A stretch of 64,000 nucleotides of DNA from Stenotrophomonas nitritireducens (GTDB lineage: Bacteria; Pseudomonadota; Gammaproteobacteria; Xanthomonadales; Xanthomonadaceae). Positions 1 to 6,813 of the stretch are shown piece by piece. The first letter of the stretch is position 1. Each line of letters opens with the position of its first letter. The notes beneath the pieces are model-generated. The model made no database searches. It saw only the letters and a program-made list of their open reading frames with translations, and was not told the origin of the DNA. The stretch is from NCBI RefSeq assembly GCF_001431425.1, contig NZ_LDJG01000001.1, positions 124,001-188,000 on the forward strand, written 5' to 3'. A program made the position numbers and the translations under genes.

Positions 1-1595
1 GTGCCCGATTCGACGAACACGCCATTGGAGTAGTTGCTGGTGATGACCTGGTAGCTCTGCTGCGCCAGCGACGGCGCGCGGAAGCCGTTGGAGACGGTGC
101 CGCGCAGCGCCACCTTGTCGGTGAACGCATAGCGGGCCGAGAGCTTGCCCGAGGTCTTGCTGCCGAAGTCCGAGTAGTCCTCGTAGCGCGCGGTGGCGCC
201 GGCGGAGAACTTGTCGGTGAGGTCGGCTTCAAGGCCGGCGTAGACCGCGTAGTTGTGGCGGTCGGCATGCACCGCGTTGATCGGGGTGAAGCCGCCGAAG
301 CCCTGTGCGCCGCTGCCGAGGTAGGAGTTGGGCTCGCCCGGCGACTGGTTCCACTTCTCCTGGCGGTACTCGCCGCCGAAGGACAGCGTGACCGGGTAGG
401 CCAGGCCCCAGTCCAGCGCCTGCGAGAAGTCGGCGTTGACGATGTTCTGGGTGTACTCCAGCGCGCCGTCGTGGAAGCTGGTCGGGCTGTTGGCGCCCAG
501 CGTGTAGTTCATCGTGTTGCGGGTGGCGAAATCGATGCGGCTGTAGCCGTAGTTGTAGCTCACGTCCCAGTTGAAGCCGCCCTCGGTGCCGCCCTTCAGG
601 CCGGCCACCAGCGAGCGGTCCTTCAGGTACTGGTTGATCTCCGGCACGAAGCCGTCGGGATAGAGCAGCGAGGTCGCCGCGTTGTGGTTCTTCGAGCGGT
701 AGAACGCGAAGGAGGTGATGTCGCGGTTGCTGGCGATGGCGGTGGCGTAGCCGTGCAGGTTGTCGCTGAAATCGAAACCGGCATTGGCCGACACGGCGCG
801 GGTATCCACTTCCGGGTCGCCGACCACGAAGGCCTTCACGCCCACGGCCGGGTAGTTGCCGCTGTTCGGCGCCGGATTGCCCGGCAGGCCGTAGGCATTG
901 AACGGGCCGGCGCGGTTGGTGCGGTCCTGGTGCGTGAGCTGGCCGGCGAAATGCACCGTGCCGCGGCCGTCGGCGAAGCTGACGCCGGTGTCGCCGGAGA
1001 GCTGGTACTGCTTGCCGTCGCCGGCCGAATACTGGCCCAGGTCCAGCGCCAGGCTGCCGCCGCTGCCGGCACCCTTGAGCACGATGTTGACCACGCCGGC
1101 GATGGCGTCCGAGCCGTACTGGGCCGAGGCCCCGTCGCGCAGCACTTCCACGCGCTCGATCGCGGCTACGGGGATGGTGTTCAGGTCCACCGCCGAGGAG
1201 CCGCGGCCCATGCTGCCGTTGACGTTGAGCTGGCCGGACAGGTGGCGGCGCTTGCCGTTGATCAGGATCAGCACCTGGTCCGGCGACAGGCCGCGCAACT
1301 GCGCCGGGCGCACGCCGCTGGTGCCGTCGGTCAGGGCCGGGCGCGGGAAGTTGAGCGAGGGCAGGGCGCGCGACAGCGCGGTGGCCAGCTCGGTGGAGCC
1401 GGTGGCCTGCAGGGCCTCGGGGGTGATGATGTCGATGGGCGACTGCGATTCGGCCACGGTGCGGTCGGCGACGCGGGTGCCGGTCACGATCACGGTATCG
1501 AGCGTCTGCGCGCCGGACTGGGCGAAGGCGGTGGCAACCGGGAGGCCGAGGGCGATGGCGACGGCAACGGCGAGCGTACTGGACTTGCGGTTCAT
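1..1595 (-). CDS. TonB-dependent outer-membrane receptor (3' end cut by window edge)
   Basis: This is the N-terminal 531 or so residues of a TonB-dependent receptor, an outer-membrane beta-barrel that imports a ligand using TonB energy. A signal peptide (MNRKSSTLAVAVAIALG...AFAQ) is followed by a TonB-box-like stretch (LDTVIVTGTR). The plug domain then carries the family's typical NGKRRH, RVEVLRDGASAQYGSDAIAG and VVNIVLK segments at roughly residues 100-165. The barrel follows (FRAPSLAQQSYQ near the cut). Its start is the ATG at 1593-1595. The substrate cannot be told; Xanthomonadaceae carry many such receptors for carbohydrates, iron or peptides. The family call is firm. The C-terminus lies outside the window. 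Confidence 0.93.
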   Translation of the reverse strand, partial: MNRKSSTLAVAVAIALGLPVATAFAQSGAQTLDTVIVTGTRVADRTVAESQSPIDIITPEALQATGSTELATALSRALPSLNFPRPALTDGTSGVRPAQLRGLSPDQVLILINGKRRHLSGQLNVNGSMGRGSSAVDLNTIPVAAIERVEVLRDGASAQYGSDAIAGVVNIVLKGAGSGGSLALDLGQYSAGDGKQYQLSGDTGVSFADGRGTVHFAGQLTHQDRTNRAGPFNAYGLPGNPAPNSGNYPAVGVKAFVVGDPEVDTRAVSANAGFDFSDNLHGYATAIASNRDITSFAFYRSKNHNAATSLLYPDGFVPEINQYLKDRSLVAGLKGGTEGGFNWDVSYNYGYSRIDFATRNTMNYTLGANSPTSFHDGALEYTQNIVNADFSQALDWGLAYPVTLSFGGEYRQEKWNQSPGEPNSYLGSGAQGFGGFTPINAVHADRHNYAVYAGLEADLTDKFSAGATARYEDYSDFGSKTSGKLSARYAFTDKVALRGTVSNGFRAPSLAQQSYQVITSNYSNGVFVESG

Positions 1596-1731
1596 CAGAT
1601 TGCAGCTCCGGTATGAATGGGCGGCACCGGCGGACGGGAATTGCCCGTCACGGAGGGGTGGTGCGGTGCGCCATCATGGATTAATGGAATTTTTACGTGG
1701 TGTCAAATGCCCATCGGCCTGCCTATATCGT

Positions 1732-1745
1732 TGCTTTTGAAAGCA
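1732..1745. promoter_or_regulatory. Candidate operator upstream of the TonB receptor
   Basis: The 309-bp gap 1596-1904 between the divergent receptor and yheS genes is less GC-rich than its surroundings. It contains the inverted repeat TGCTTT-TG-AAAGCA, about 137 bp upstream of the receptor start. Short palindromes in such places often bind LacI/GntR-type regulators of TonB receptors, but no regulator gene is adjacent. Apart from this and the yheS promoter region I see nothing else in the gap. Confidence 0.3.
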
Positions 1746-1819
1746 TTTCGACCGGCAGGCGCGGTGCGGGCGTGGGGTGGAGGAGGGCGTTCCGGCGTGG
1801 AATCCGTGCGCGGGAGGCG

Positions 1820-1881
1820 TGAGTCAAGTATTCGTTAACGCTAGAATCGCGTCGCAGGAATGTTGCTTGTGTGCACATTCC
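1820..1881 (+). promoter_or_regulatory. yheS promoter and leader inverted repeat
   Basis: A -10-like TAGAAT sits at 1842-1847, with a weak -35 (TGAGTC at 1820-1825). Just downstream, 1857-1881 is a 25-bp inverted repeat with perfect 7-base arms, GGAATGT and ACATTCC, separated by 11 bases. It would lie at the very start of the transcript, as an operator or an RNA hairpin. A second -10-like TATAAC (1889-1894) lies only 10 bases before the ATG, so a very short leader is also possible. Confidence 0.4.
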
Positions 1882-1904
1882 TTTTCGCTATAACGGACCC
1901 CCTC

Positions 1905-3785
1905 ATGATTTCCCTTCGTAATTTCGCCCTGCGCCGGGGCGAGCGCCTGCTGTTGTCCAACGTCGACCTCACCCTGCACGCCGGCTACCGCGTGGGCGTG
2001 GTGGGGCGCAACGGCGCCGGCAAGTCCAGCCTGTTCGCCGCCGTGCGCGGCGAGCTGGAGGCGGACAAGGGAGATGTGTCGCTGCCCGGCAAGGTCCGCA
2101 TCGCCGACGTGGCCCAGGAAACCCCGGCCTTGCCGGATCGCGCCATCGACTACGTGCTGGGCGGCGATGACGTGGTGGCCGCGGTGCTGCTCGAAGAAGC
2201 GGCTGCGGCCGAACGCGAAGACTGGGAAGCGGTGGCCAACGCCCACCAGAAGATGGCCGAGCTGGGCGCCTATGACGCCGAAGCGCGTGCCGGCAAGCTG
2301 CTGCATGGCCTTGGCTTCCCGGCCGATACCCACAGCCGCCCGGTGGCGGCGTTCTCCGGTGGCTGGCGCGCGCGCCTGAACCTGGCGCGTGCGCTGATGA
2401 TGCCCAGCGACCTGCTGCTGCTCGACGAACCGACCAACCACCTGGATCTGGACGCGGTGTACTGGCTGGAACAGTGGCTGCTCAAGTACCCGGGCACGCT
2501 GCTGCTGATCAGCCACGACCGCGAGTTCCTGGACAACGTGGCCACCCATACCCTGCACCTGCATGGCGGCACCGCCAGGCTGTACCCCGGCGGCTATACC
2601 GATTTCGAGCGCCAGCGTGCCGAGCACCTGCGCCAGCAGCAGATCGCGCACGAGAAGGAACAGGCCGAGCGCGCCCACCTGCAGAGCTTCATCGACCGCT
2701 TCAAGGCGCAGGCCAGCAAGGCCACCCAGGCGCAGAGCCGGATCAAGCGCCTGGCCAAGATGGCCGGCACCGAGGCGGTGCGCGCCGAGCGCGAGTTCCG
2801 CATCGAGTTCTCCGAACCGGCCAAGCTGCCGTTCTCGCTGATCCGCCTGAACCAGGTCGATGCCGGCTATGGCCAGGACGCGGTGATCCTCAAGGACGTC
2901 GGCTTCGGTCTGGAAGCGGGCCAGCGCGTGGGCCTGCTCGGCCCCAACGGCGCCGGCAAGACGACGCTGGTGAAGACCCTGGTCGGCGACCTGCCGCCGC
3001 TGGCCGGCGAACGCAGCGCGCACCCGGACATGAAGATCGGCTACTTCGCCCAGCACACGGTGGAGTCGCTGCGCGAAGGCGCCACGCCGATGGACCATTT
3101 CCGCGACATGGACCCGGACGGCGTCAACCAGAGCTTCCGCGACTTCCTCGGCAAGTGGAATTTCCCCGGTGACCGCGCGTTCGAGCCGGTCGACGGGTTC
3201 TCCGGTGGCGAGCGTGCGCGACTGGCGCTGGCGCTGATCGCCTGGCAGCAGCCCAACGTGCTGCTGCTCGACGAACCGACCAACCACCTGGACCTGGAAA
3301 TGCGCGAGGCGCTGGCCGAGGCGCTGAGCATCTTCGAAGGTGCGATCGTGATGGTCAGCCATGACCGCCACCTGATCGGCCTGGTCTGCGACACCTTCTG
3401 GCGTGTCGCCGATGGCGTGGTCGAACCGTTCGCCGGCGACCTGGACGAATACGCCGCCTGGCTGCGTACCCGCGCCAGCGCGCAGGGCGCGCGCAACAAG
3501 GCCGACCGCACCGAGAAGGCGCCGGCCGTGCCGGCGCCGGTGTCCGCGCCTGCACCGGGCAAGCCTGCCGCGGCGAAGAAGCCGGTCAATCCGCACAAGC
3601 TGGAAGCGGCGGAGAAGAAGGTCGAGCAGCTCGGCGCGTCCCTGGCCGACATCGACCGCCAACTGGCCGACCCGGCCAACTATGCCGATGCGGCGAAGAT
3701 GGCCCGGCTTGGCGGCGAGCGCGAGGTGCTCGCCCAGCAGCTGGAGCAGGCCGAAGCGGCGTGGATGGAACTGCTGGGGGATTGA
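1905..3785 (+). CDS. yheS: ABC-F ATPase YheS
   Basis: This 626-residue soluble ABC-F protein has two ATP-binding cassettes and no membrane domain. The family acts on ribosomes during translation. The first cassette has Walker A (GRNGAGKSS, about residue 36), signature (FSGGWRARLNLA) and Walker B (LLLLDEPTNHLDLD). The second has GPNGAGKTT, FSGGERARLALAL and LLLLDEPTNHLDLE. Between them lies the ABC-F linker (AHLQSFIDRFKAQASKATQAQSRIKRL). The C-terminus is a charged coiled coil after an Ala/Pro-rich spacer. Similarity to E. coli YheS runs end to end, including the start. The ATG at 1905 fits that start; an upstream in-frame ATG at 1860 would add 15 unrelated residues with AGGA directly abutting it. 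Confidence 0.92.
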   Translation: MISLRNFALRRGERLLLSNVDLTLHAGYRVGVVGRNGAGKSSLFAAVRGELEADKGDVSLPGKVRIADVAQETPALPDRAIDYVLGGDDVVAAVLLEEAAAAEREDWEAVANAHQKMAELGAYDAEARAGKLLHGLGFPADTHSRPVAAFSGGWRARLNLARALMMPSDLLLLDEPTNHLDLDAVYWLEQWLLKYPGTLLLISHDREFLDNVATHTLHLHGGTARLYPGGYTDFERQRAEHLRQQQIAHEKEQAERAHLQSFIDRFKAQASKATQAQSRIKRLAKMAGTEAVRAEREFRIEFSEPAKLPFSLIRLNQVDAGYGQDAVILKDVGFGLEAGQRVGLLGPNGAGKTTLVKTLVGDLPPLAGERSAHPDMKIGYFAQHTVESLREGATPMDHFRDMDPDGVNQSFRDFLGKWNFPGDRAFEPVDGFSGGERARLALALIAWQQPNVLLLDEPTNHLDLEMREALAEALSIFEGAIVMVSHDRHLIGLVCDTFWRVADGVVEPFAGDLDEYAAWLRTRASAQGARNKADRTEKAPAVPAPVSAPAPGKPAAAKKPVNPHKLEAAEKKVEQLGASLADIDRQLADPANYADAAKMARLGGEREVLAQQLEQAEAAWMELLGD

Positions 3786-3805
3786 GCCCGGCGGCGGCCG
3801 GGCTC
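3784..3805. terminator. Shared hairpin between convergent genes
   Basis: Perfect 9-bp stem GAGCCCGGC / GCCGGGCTC with a 4-base loop. It overlaps the yheS stop codon on one side and the stop of the convergent DUF4239 gene on the other. There is no clear T-run, so it could act as a bidirectional 3'-end hairpin rather than a classical terminator. Confidence 0.5.
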
Positions 3806-4595
3806 AGGGGGCCAGGCCGCCGGCGGAAAGGGTGGTGCGGATGGCCTGGAGATTGTCCGGCGTCACGTGGATCAGGCCCTTGCCCGGAACATCGATTTCG
3901 GCGATCAGGAACATCGCCAGCGCGGTGATCGCAGGCACCACCAGCAGCAGGGCGCTGCCGCTGTTCCTGCCGCGGATGTTGTAGCCGATCAGGAAGTTGG
4001 AGCACACGCCGAAGGCGACCAGCATCGCCCAGGCCGCGCCCGGTATCTGGTGGCGCCAGCTGGCCATGGTCTTCTGCTGGGCGGTATACAGGTCGTTGCA
4101 GGCATTGAGCACGGTGGCGATCACCGGGTCGGGGTTGTCGCTGGCGATCCGGGCGACGTAGGTCCACATGCGGGCCTGCATCTGGATGGACTGCATGCGC
4201 GCCTGCTCGCGCTGCGCTTCGTCGGCGGCGGCGAAAAAGCCGACGCGCCGGTCCAGGTAGTCCAGCAGCAGCCGCTCGGCCTGTGCCTGCCGTTCGGCGC
4301 CCAGCAGGGTCGTGCGCTGGAAGGCGTTGCCGATGGCGATGGCCTCGTTTTCCTCGGCCGCCATGCGCGTGTTGTACCCGCCGATGGCGAAGGACAGCAG
4401 GAAGCCGATCAGCAGGCCGAACAGGGACAGGGTCGCGCCCAGCACGATCTTGAGTTCGTCGTCGGCCGCCGGCTCATGGCCGAAGCGCCGGCCCCAGGTG
4501 AGCTTGCCCAGGAACGCGGACAGGCCCAGCAGGGCCAGCATCGACGGCAGCAGCACCCAGGAATGGGCATCGACGAATTCCAGTATCTCGGGCAT
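3804..4595 (-). CDS. DUF4239-like membrane protein
   Basis: This 263-residue protein has four predicted membrane segments in two pairs: about residues 10-30 and 50-71, then 188-206 and 213-237. A hydrophilic stretch of about 115 residues lies between the pairs. The arrangement and the segment 'EENEAIAIGNAFQRTTLL' after the second helix resemble the DUF4239 (bestrophin-like) family of bacterial inner-membrane proteins, for which no firm function is established. It converges on yheS and has no operon partner. The start ATG at 4593-4595 is well placed before the first helix. Confidence 0.7.
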   Translation of the reverse strand: MPEILEFVDAHSWVLLPSMLALLGLSAFLGKLTWGRRFGHEPAADDELKIVLGATLSLFGLLIGFLLSFAIGGYNTRMAAEENEAIAIGNAFQRTTLLGAERQAQAERLLLDYLDRRVGFFAAADEAQREQARMQSIQMQARMWTYVARIASDNPDPVIATVLNACNDLYTAQQKTMASWRHQIPGAAWAMLVAFGVCSNFLIGYNIRGRNSGSALLLVVPAITALAMFLIAEIDVPGKGLIHVTPDNLQAIRTTLSAGGLAP

Positions 4596-4649
4596 GGGCC
4601 GGACTCGTGCGGAGGATGCCGGCCTTCTTAGCAGGTATCCGCTCCCGGT

Positions 4650-5525
4650 TCACGGGCCTGCCGCTCCCTGCGCCTGCAGCCACAGGCGGAAACGCCGCAG
4701 CGGCTCGCGTTCCTGGCGCGAGCGCAACCGCGTGAGCCAGTAGCGGCCCAGCGCCAGTGTCTGCGCGAAGGGTTGCAGCAGTCGGCCGTCGGCCAGGTCC
4801 TGCTCGAACATGCGCAGTGGCAGCAGCGCCACGCCTGCACCCGCCGCGGCGGCGCTGGCCAGTGCCAGCGAGGAATCGAACACCGGGCCGCGCGCCTCCA
4901 CGCCGGTGATACCGGCAGCCTGCAGCCAGCGCGCCCATTCGTCGTTGCGGTAGGAGCGCAGCAGCGGCACGCCGGCCAGGTCGCGCGGTTGCCGCAGGCG
5001 TCGCGCCAGTGCCGGCGCGCAGACCGGAGCGGAAGGGGCGTCGACGATCGGCGTGCAGTCCTGTCCCTGCCAGTCGCCCTCGCCGAAGCGGATCGCCAGG
5101 TCCAGGCCCTCGCCGGCGAGGTCGATGCGGTTGTTGTGGGTCTGAAGGCGCAGCTCGATATCCGGGTGCGCGGCCTCGAAATCGCCCAGCCGCGGCAGCA
5201 GCCAGCCGGTGGCGAAGGTGCCGACCACGCCTACCGTCAGCACCTCGCGGAAGCGGCCGCCGGTGAAACGGTCCAAGGCGATGGCGATGCGGTCGAAGGC
5301 GTCGGTGAGCACCGGCTGCAATGCCGCTCCCTCGTCGGTGAGCGCCACGCCGCGCGGCAGGCGATGGAACAACGTGACCTGCAGGCGGTCCTCCAGCGTG
5401 CGGATCTGGTGGCTCAGCGCGGCCTGGCTGACGCACAGCTCCAGTGCCGCGCGGGTGAAATTCAGATGGCGCGCGGCGGCCTCGAAGGCGCGCAGGGCAT
5501 TGAGCGGGAGCTGGGGGCGGATCAT
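4650..5525 (-). CDS. ampR: LysR-type regulator AmpR
   Basis: This 291-residue LysR-family regulator is the same length as AmpR and matches it along its length. The N-terminal helix-turn-helix begins LPLNALRAFEAAARHLNFTRAALEL. The effector domain retains VGVVGTFATGWL, LQTHNNRIDLAGEGLD, LLRSYRNDEWARWLQAAG and FDSSLALASAAAAGAGVALLP. AmpR senses peptidoglycan fragments: UDP-muramyl-pentapeptide keeps it repressing, and anhydro-muropeptides switch it to activation of the divergent beta-lactamase. The gene faces away from bla across a 170-bp intercistronic region with a LysR-type site. The start MIRPQLPLN fits AmpR homologues; an in-frame ATG 12 codons upstream is less likely. Confidence 0.9.
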   Translation of the reverse strand: MIRPQLPLNALRAFEAAARHLNFTRAALELCVSQAALSHQIRTLEDRLQVTLFHRLPRGVALTDEGAALQPVLTDAFDRIAIALDRFTGGRFREVLTVGVVGTFATGWLLPRLGDFEAAHPDIELRLQTHNNRIDLAGEGLDLAIRFGEGDWQGQDCTPIVDAPSAPVCAPALARRLRQPRDLAGVPLLRSYRNDEWARWLQAAGITGVEARGPVFDSSLALASAAAAGAGVALLPLRMFEQDLADGRLLQPFAQTLALGRYWLTRLRSRQEREPLRRFRLWLQAQGAAGP

Positions 5526-5562
5526 GCCGAAGCCATGATGAAAGATGATGGATGGGCCCATT

Positions 5563-5577
5563 ATTCCTGCATGGAAT
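5563..5577. promoter_or_regulatory. Candidate AmpR operator (T-N11-A box)
   Basis: The sequence ATTCC-TGCAT-GGAAT is a perfect inverted repeat with 5-base arms and matches the LysR consensus T-N11-A. It lies between ampR (start 38 bp away) and bla (start about 119 bp away), where AmpR sites are found in known ampR-ampC and ampR-L2 pairs. This is inferred from position and symmetry only. Confidence 0.5.
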
Positions 5578-5695
5578 GGCGGAAGTACGGTCTTTGCCGC
5601 CAATAAATCTAATGGCTTCCGATGGTTTTTCGCGCTGGTGGAAGGGGGCTGTGGTTTCCAATAATCGCCGCCGTCCCACGCCCAGGGAGAGCCGC

Positions 5696-6586
5696 ATGAT
5701 CGTCCGTCGCCAGTTCCTCGCCTTCGGTGGTGCCGCCCTTGCCGGCATCGTCGCCGCGCCCGCGATGGCCCGTGCCGCCGCCAGGGCCGAGCCCGCTTCC
5801 GCGGCTGCCGGTTTCGCCGCGCTGGAGGCCGAAAGCGGCGGCCGGCTGGGCGTGTGCCTGTGGCATCCGGCCAGCGGCGCACGCTTCGGGCACCGCATGG
5901 ATGAGCGCTTCCCCATGTGCAGCACGTTCAAGTTCCTGCTGGCGGCCGCGGTGCTGCATCGCGCCGGGCGCGGCCGGCTGTCGCTCGACCAGCGCGTGCC
6001 GGTGCGTAAGGTCGACATCCTCGGCAATTCGCCGGTCACCGCGCGCCATGCCGGCAAGGACCTGAGCGTGCGCGACCTGTGCCGGGCGACGCTGACCACC
6101 AGCGACAACGCCGCGGCCAACCTGCTGCTGCCGCTGGTCGATGGACCGGCCGGGCTGACCGCCTTCCTGCGTGCGCAGGACGACGCGGTCACCGTCGCCG
6201 CGCGCTACGAACCGGAAGCCAACCGCTTCGCGCCGGGCGACCCGCGCGACACCACCAGCCCGGCGGCGATGGCCGGCAACCTGCAGCGTTTCGTGCTCGG
6301 CGACGTGCTGGACGAGGCGTCGCGGCGGCAACTGGCCGACTGGCTGATCGACAACGAGACCGGCGCCGCGCGCCTGCGCGCGGGCCTGCCCGGGGGCTGG
6401 CGGGTGGGCGACAAGACCGGCGGCAACGGCCGCGACACCACCAACGACATCGCCTTGCTGTGGCCGGAACGAGGCGGCTCGCCCTGGGTGCTGGCCGGCT
6501 ACCTGCAGGGTTCGGCGCTGGACGACGACGGCCGCAATGCCATCCTGCGCCGGGTCGGTGAGGTGGCCGGCGACCACCTGCGCTGA
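5696..6586 (+). CDS. Class A beta-lactamase, L2-like
   Basis: This 296-residue serine beta-lactamase hydrolyses the beta-lactam ring in the periplasm. All class A landmarks are present: S76-T-F-K79, S136-D-N138, E172-P-E-A-N176 (the omega-loop Glu) and K240-T-G242. The N-terminus (IVRRQFLAFGGAALAG...AMARA) looks like a twin-arginine signal, as in the L2 enzyme of Stenotrophomonas maltophilia. The divergent ampR gene implies induction by cell-wall damage. GGGAGAG lies just before the ATG as a ribosome-binding site. Spectrum (penicillinase versus extended cephalosporinase) cannot be read from sequence with confidence. A gene symbol would depend on comparison with named alleles. Confidence 0.93.
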   Translation: MIVRRQFLAFGGAALAGIVAAPAMARAAARAEPASAAAGFAALEAESGGRLGVCLWHPASGARFGHRMDERFPMCSTFKFLLAAAVLHRAGRGRLSLDQRVPVRKVDILGNSPVTARHAGKDLSVRDLCRATLTTSDNAAANLLLPLVDGPAGLTAFLRAQDDAVTVAARYEPEANRFAPGDPRDTTSPAAMAGNLQRFVLGDVLDEASRRQLADWLIDNETGAARLRAGLPGGWRVGDKTGGNGRDTTNDIALLWPERGGSPWVLAGYLQGSALDDDGRNAILRRVGEVAGDHLR

Positions 6587-6813
6587 CCGGCCCGGCCCGG
6601 GCTGCAACTGCTTGCGCAGCCTGCCATCGGCATCGCGCGCACCCCGCTGGCCGTGCACCCGGATGCGGTTGCGCTGCGCAACGAAACCATCCGTCGCCAT
6701 GGCGATGAGCGGACCCCGGCAGCGCTTGGAGCGGCGCCCCCAGCGCACGCGCCCGGCCTGTTACGCACGGTGACTATCATCGCCCCGGCACACCGTCCGG
6801 CCTGGGGCGGTGC

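Noticed and set aside
6587-6813. A gene between bla and the kinase
   Set aside because: No frame has convincing composition or start. It is treated as intergenic; TATCAT near 6775 is at most a weak -10 box for the kinase.
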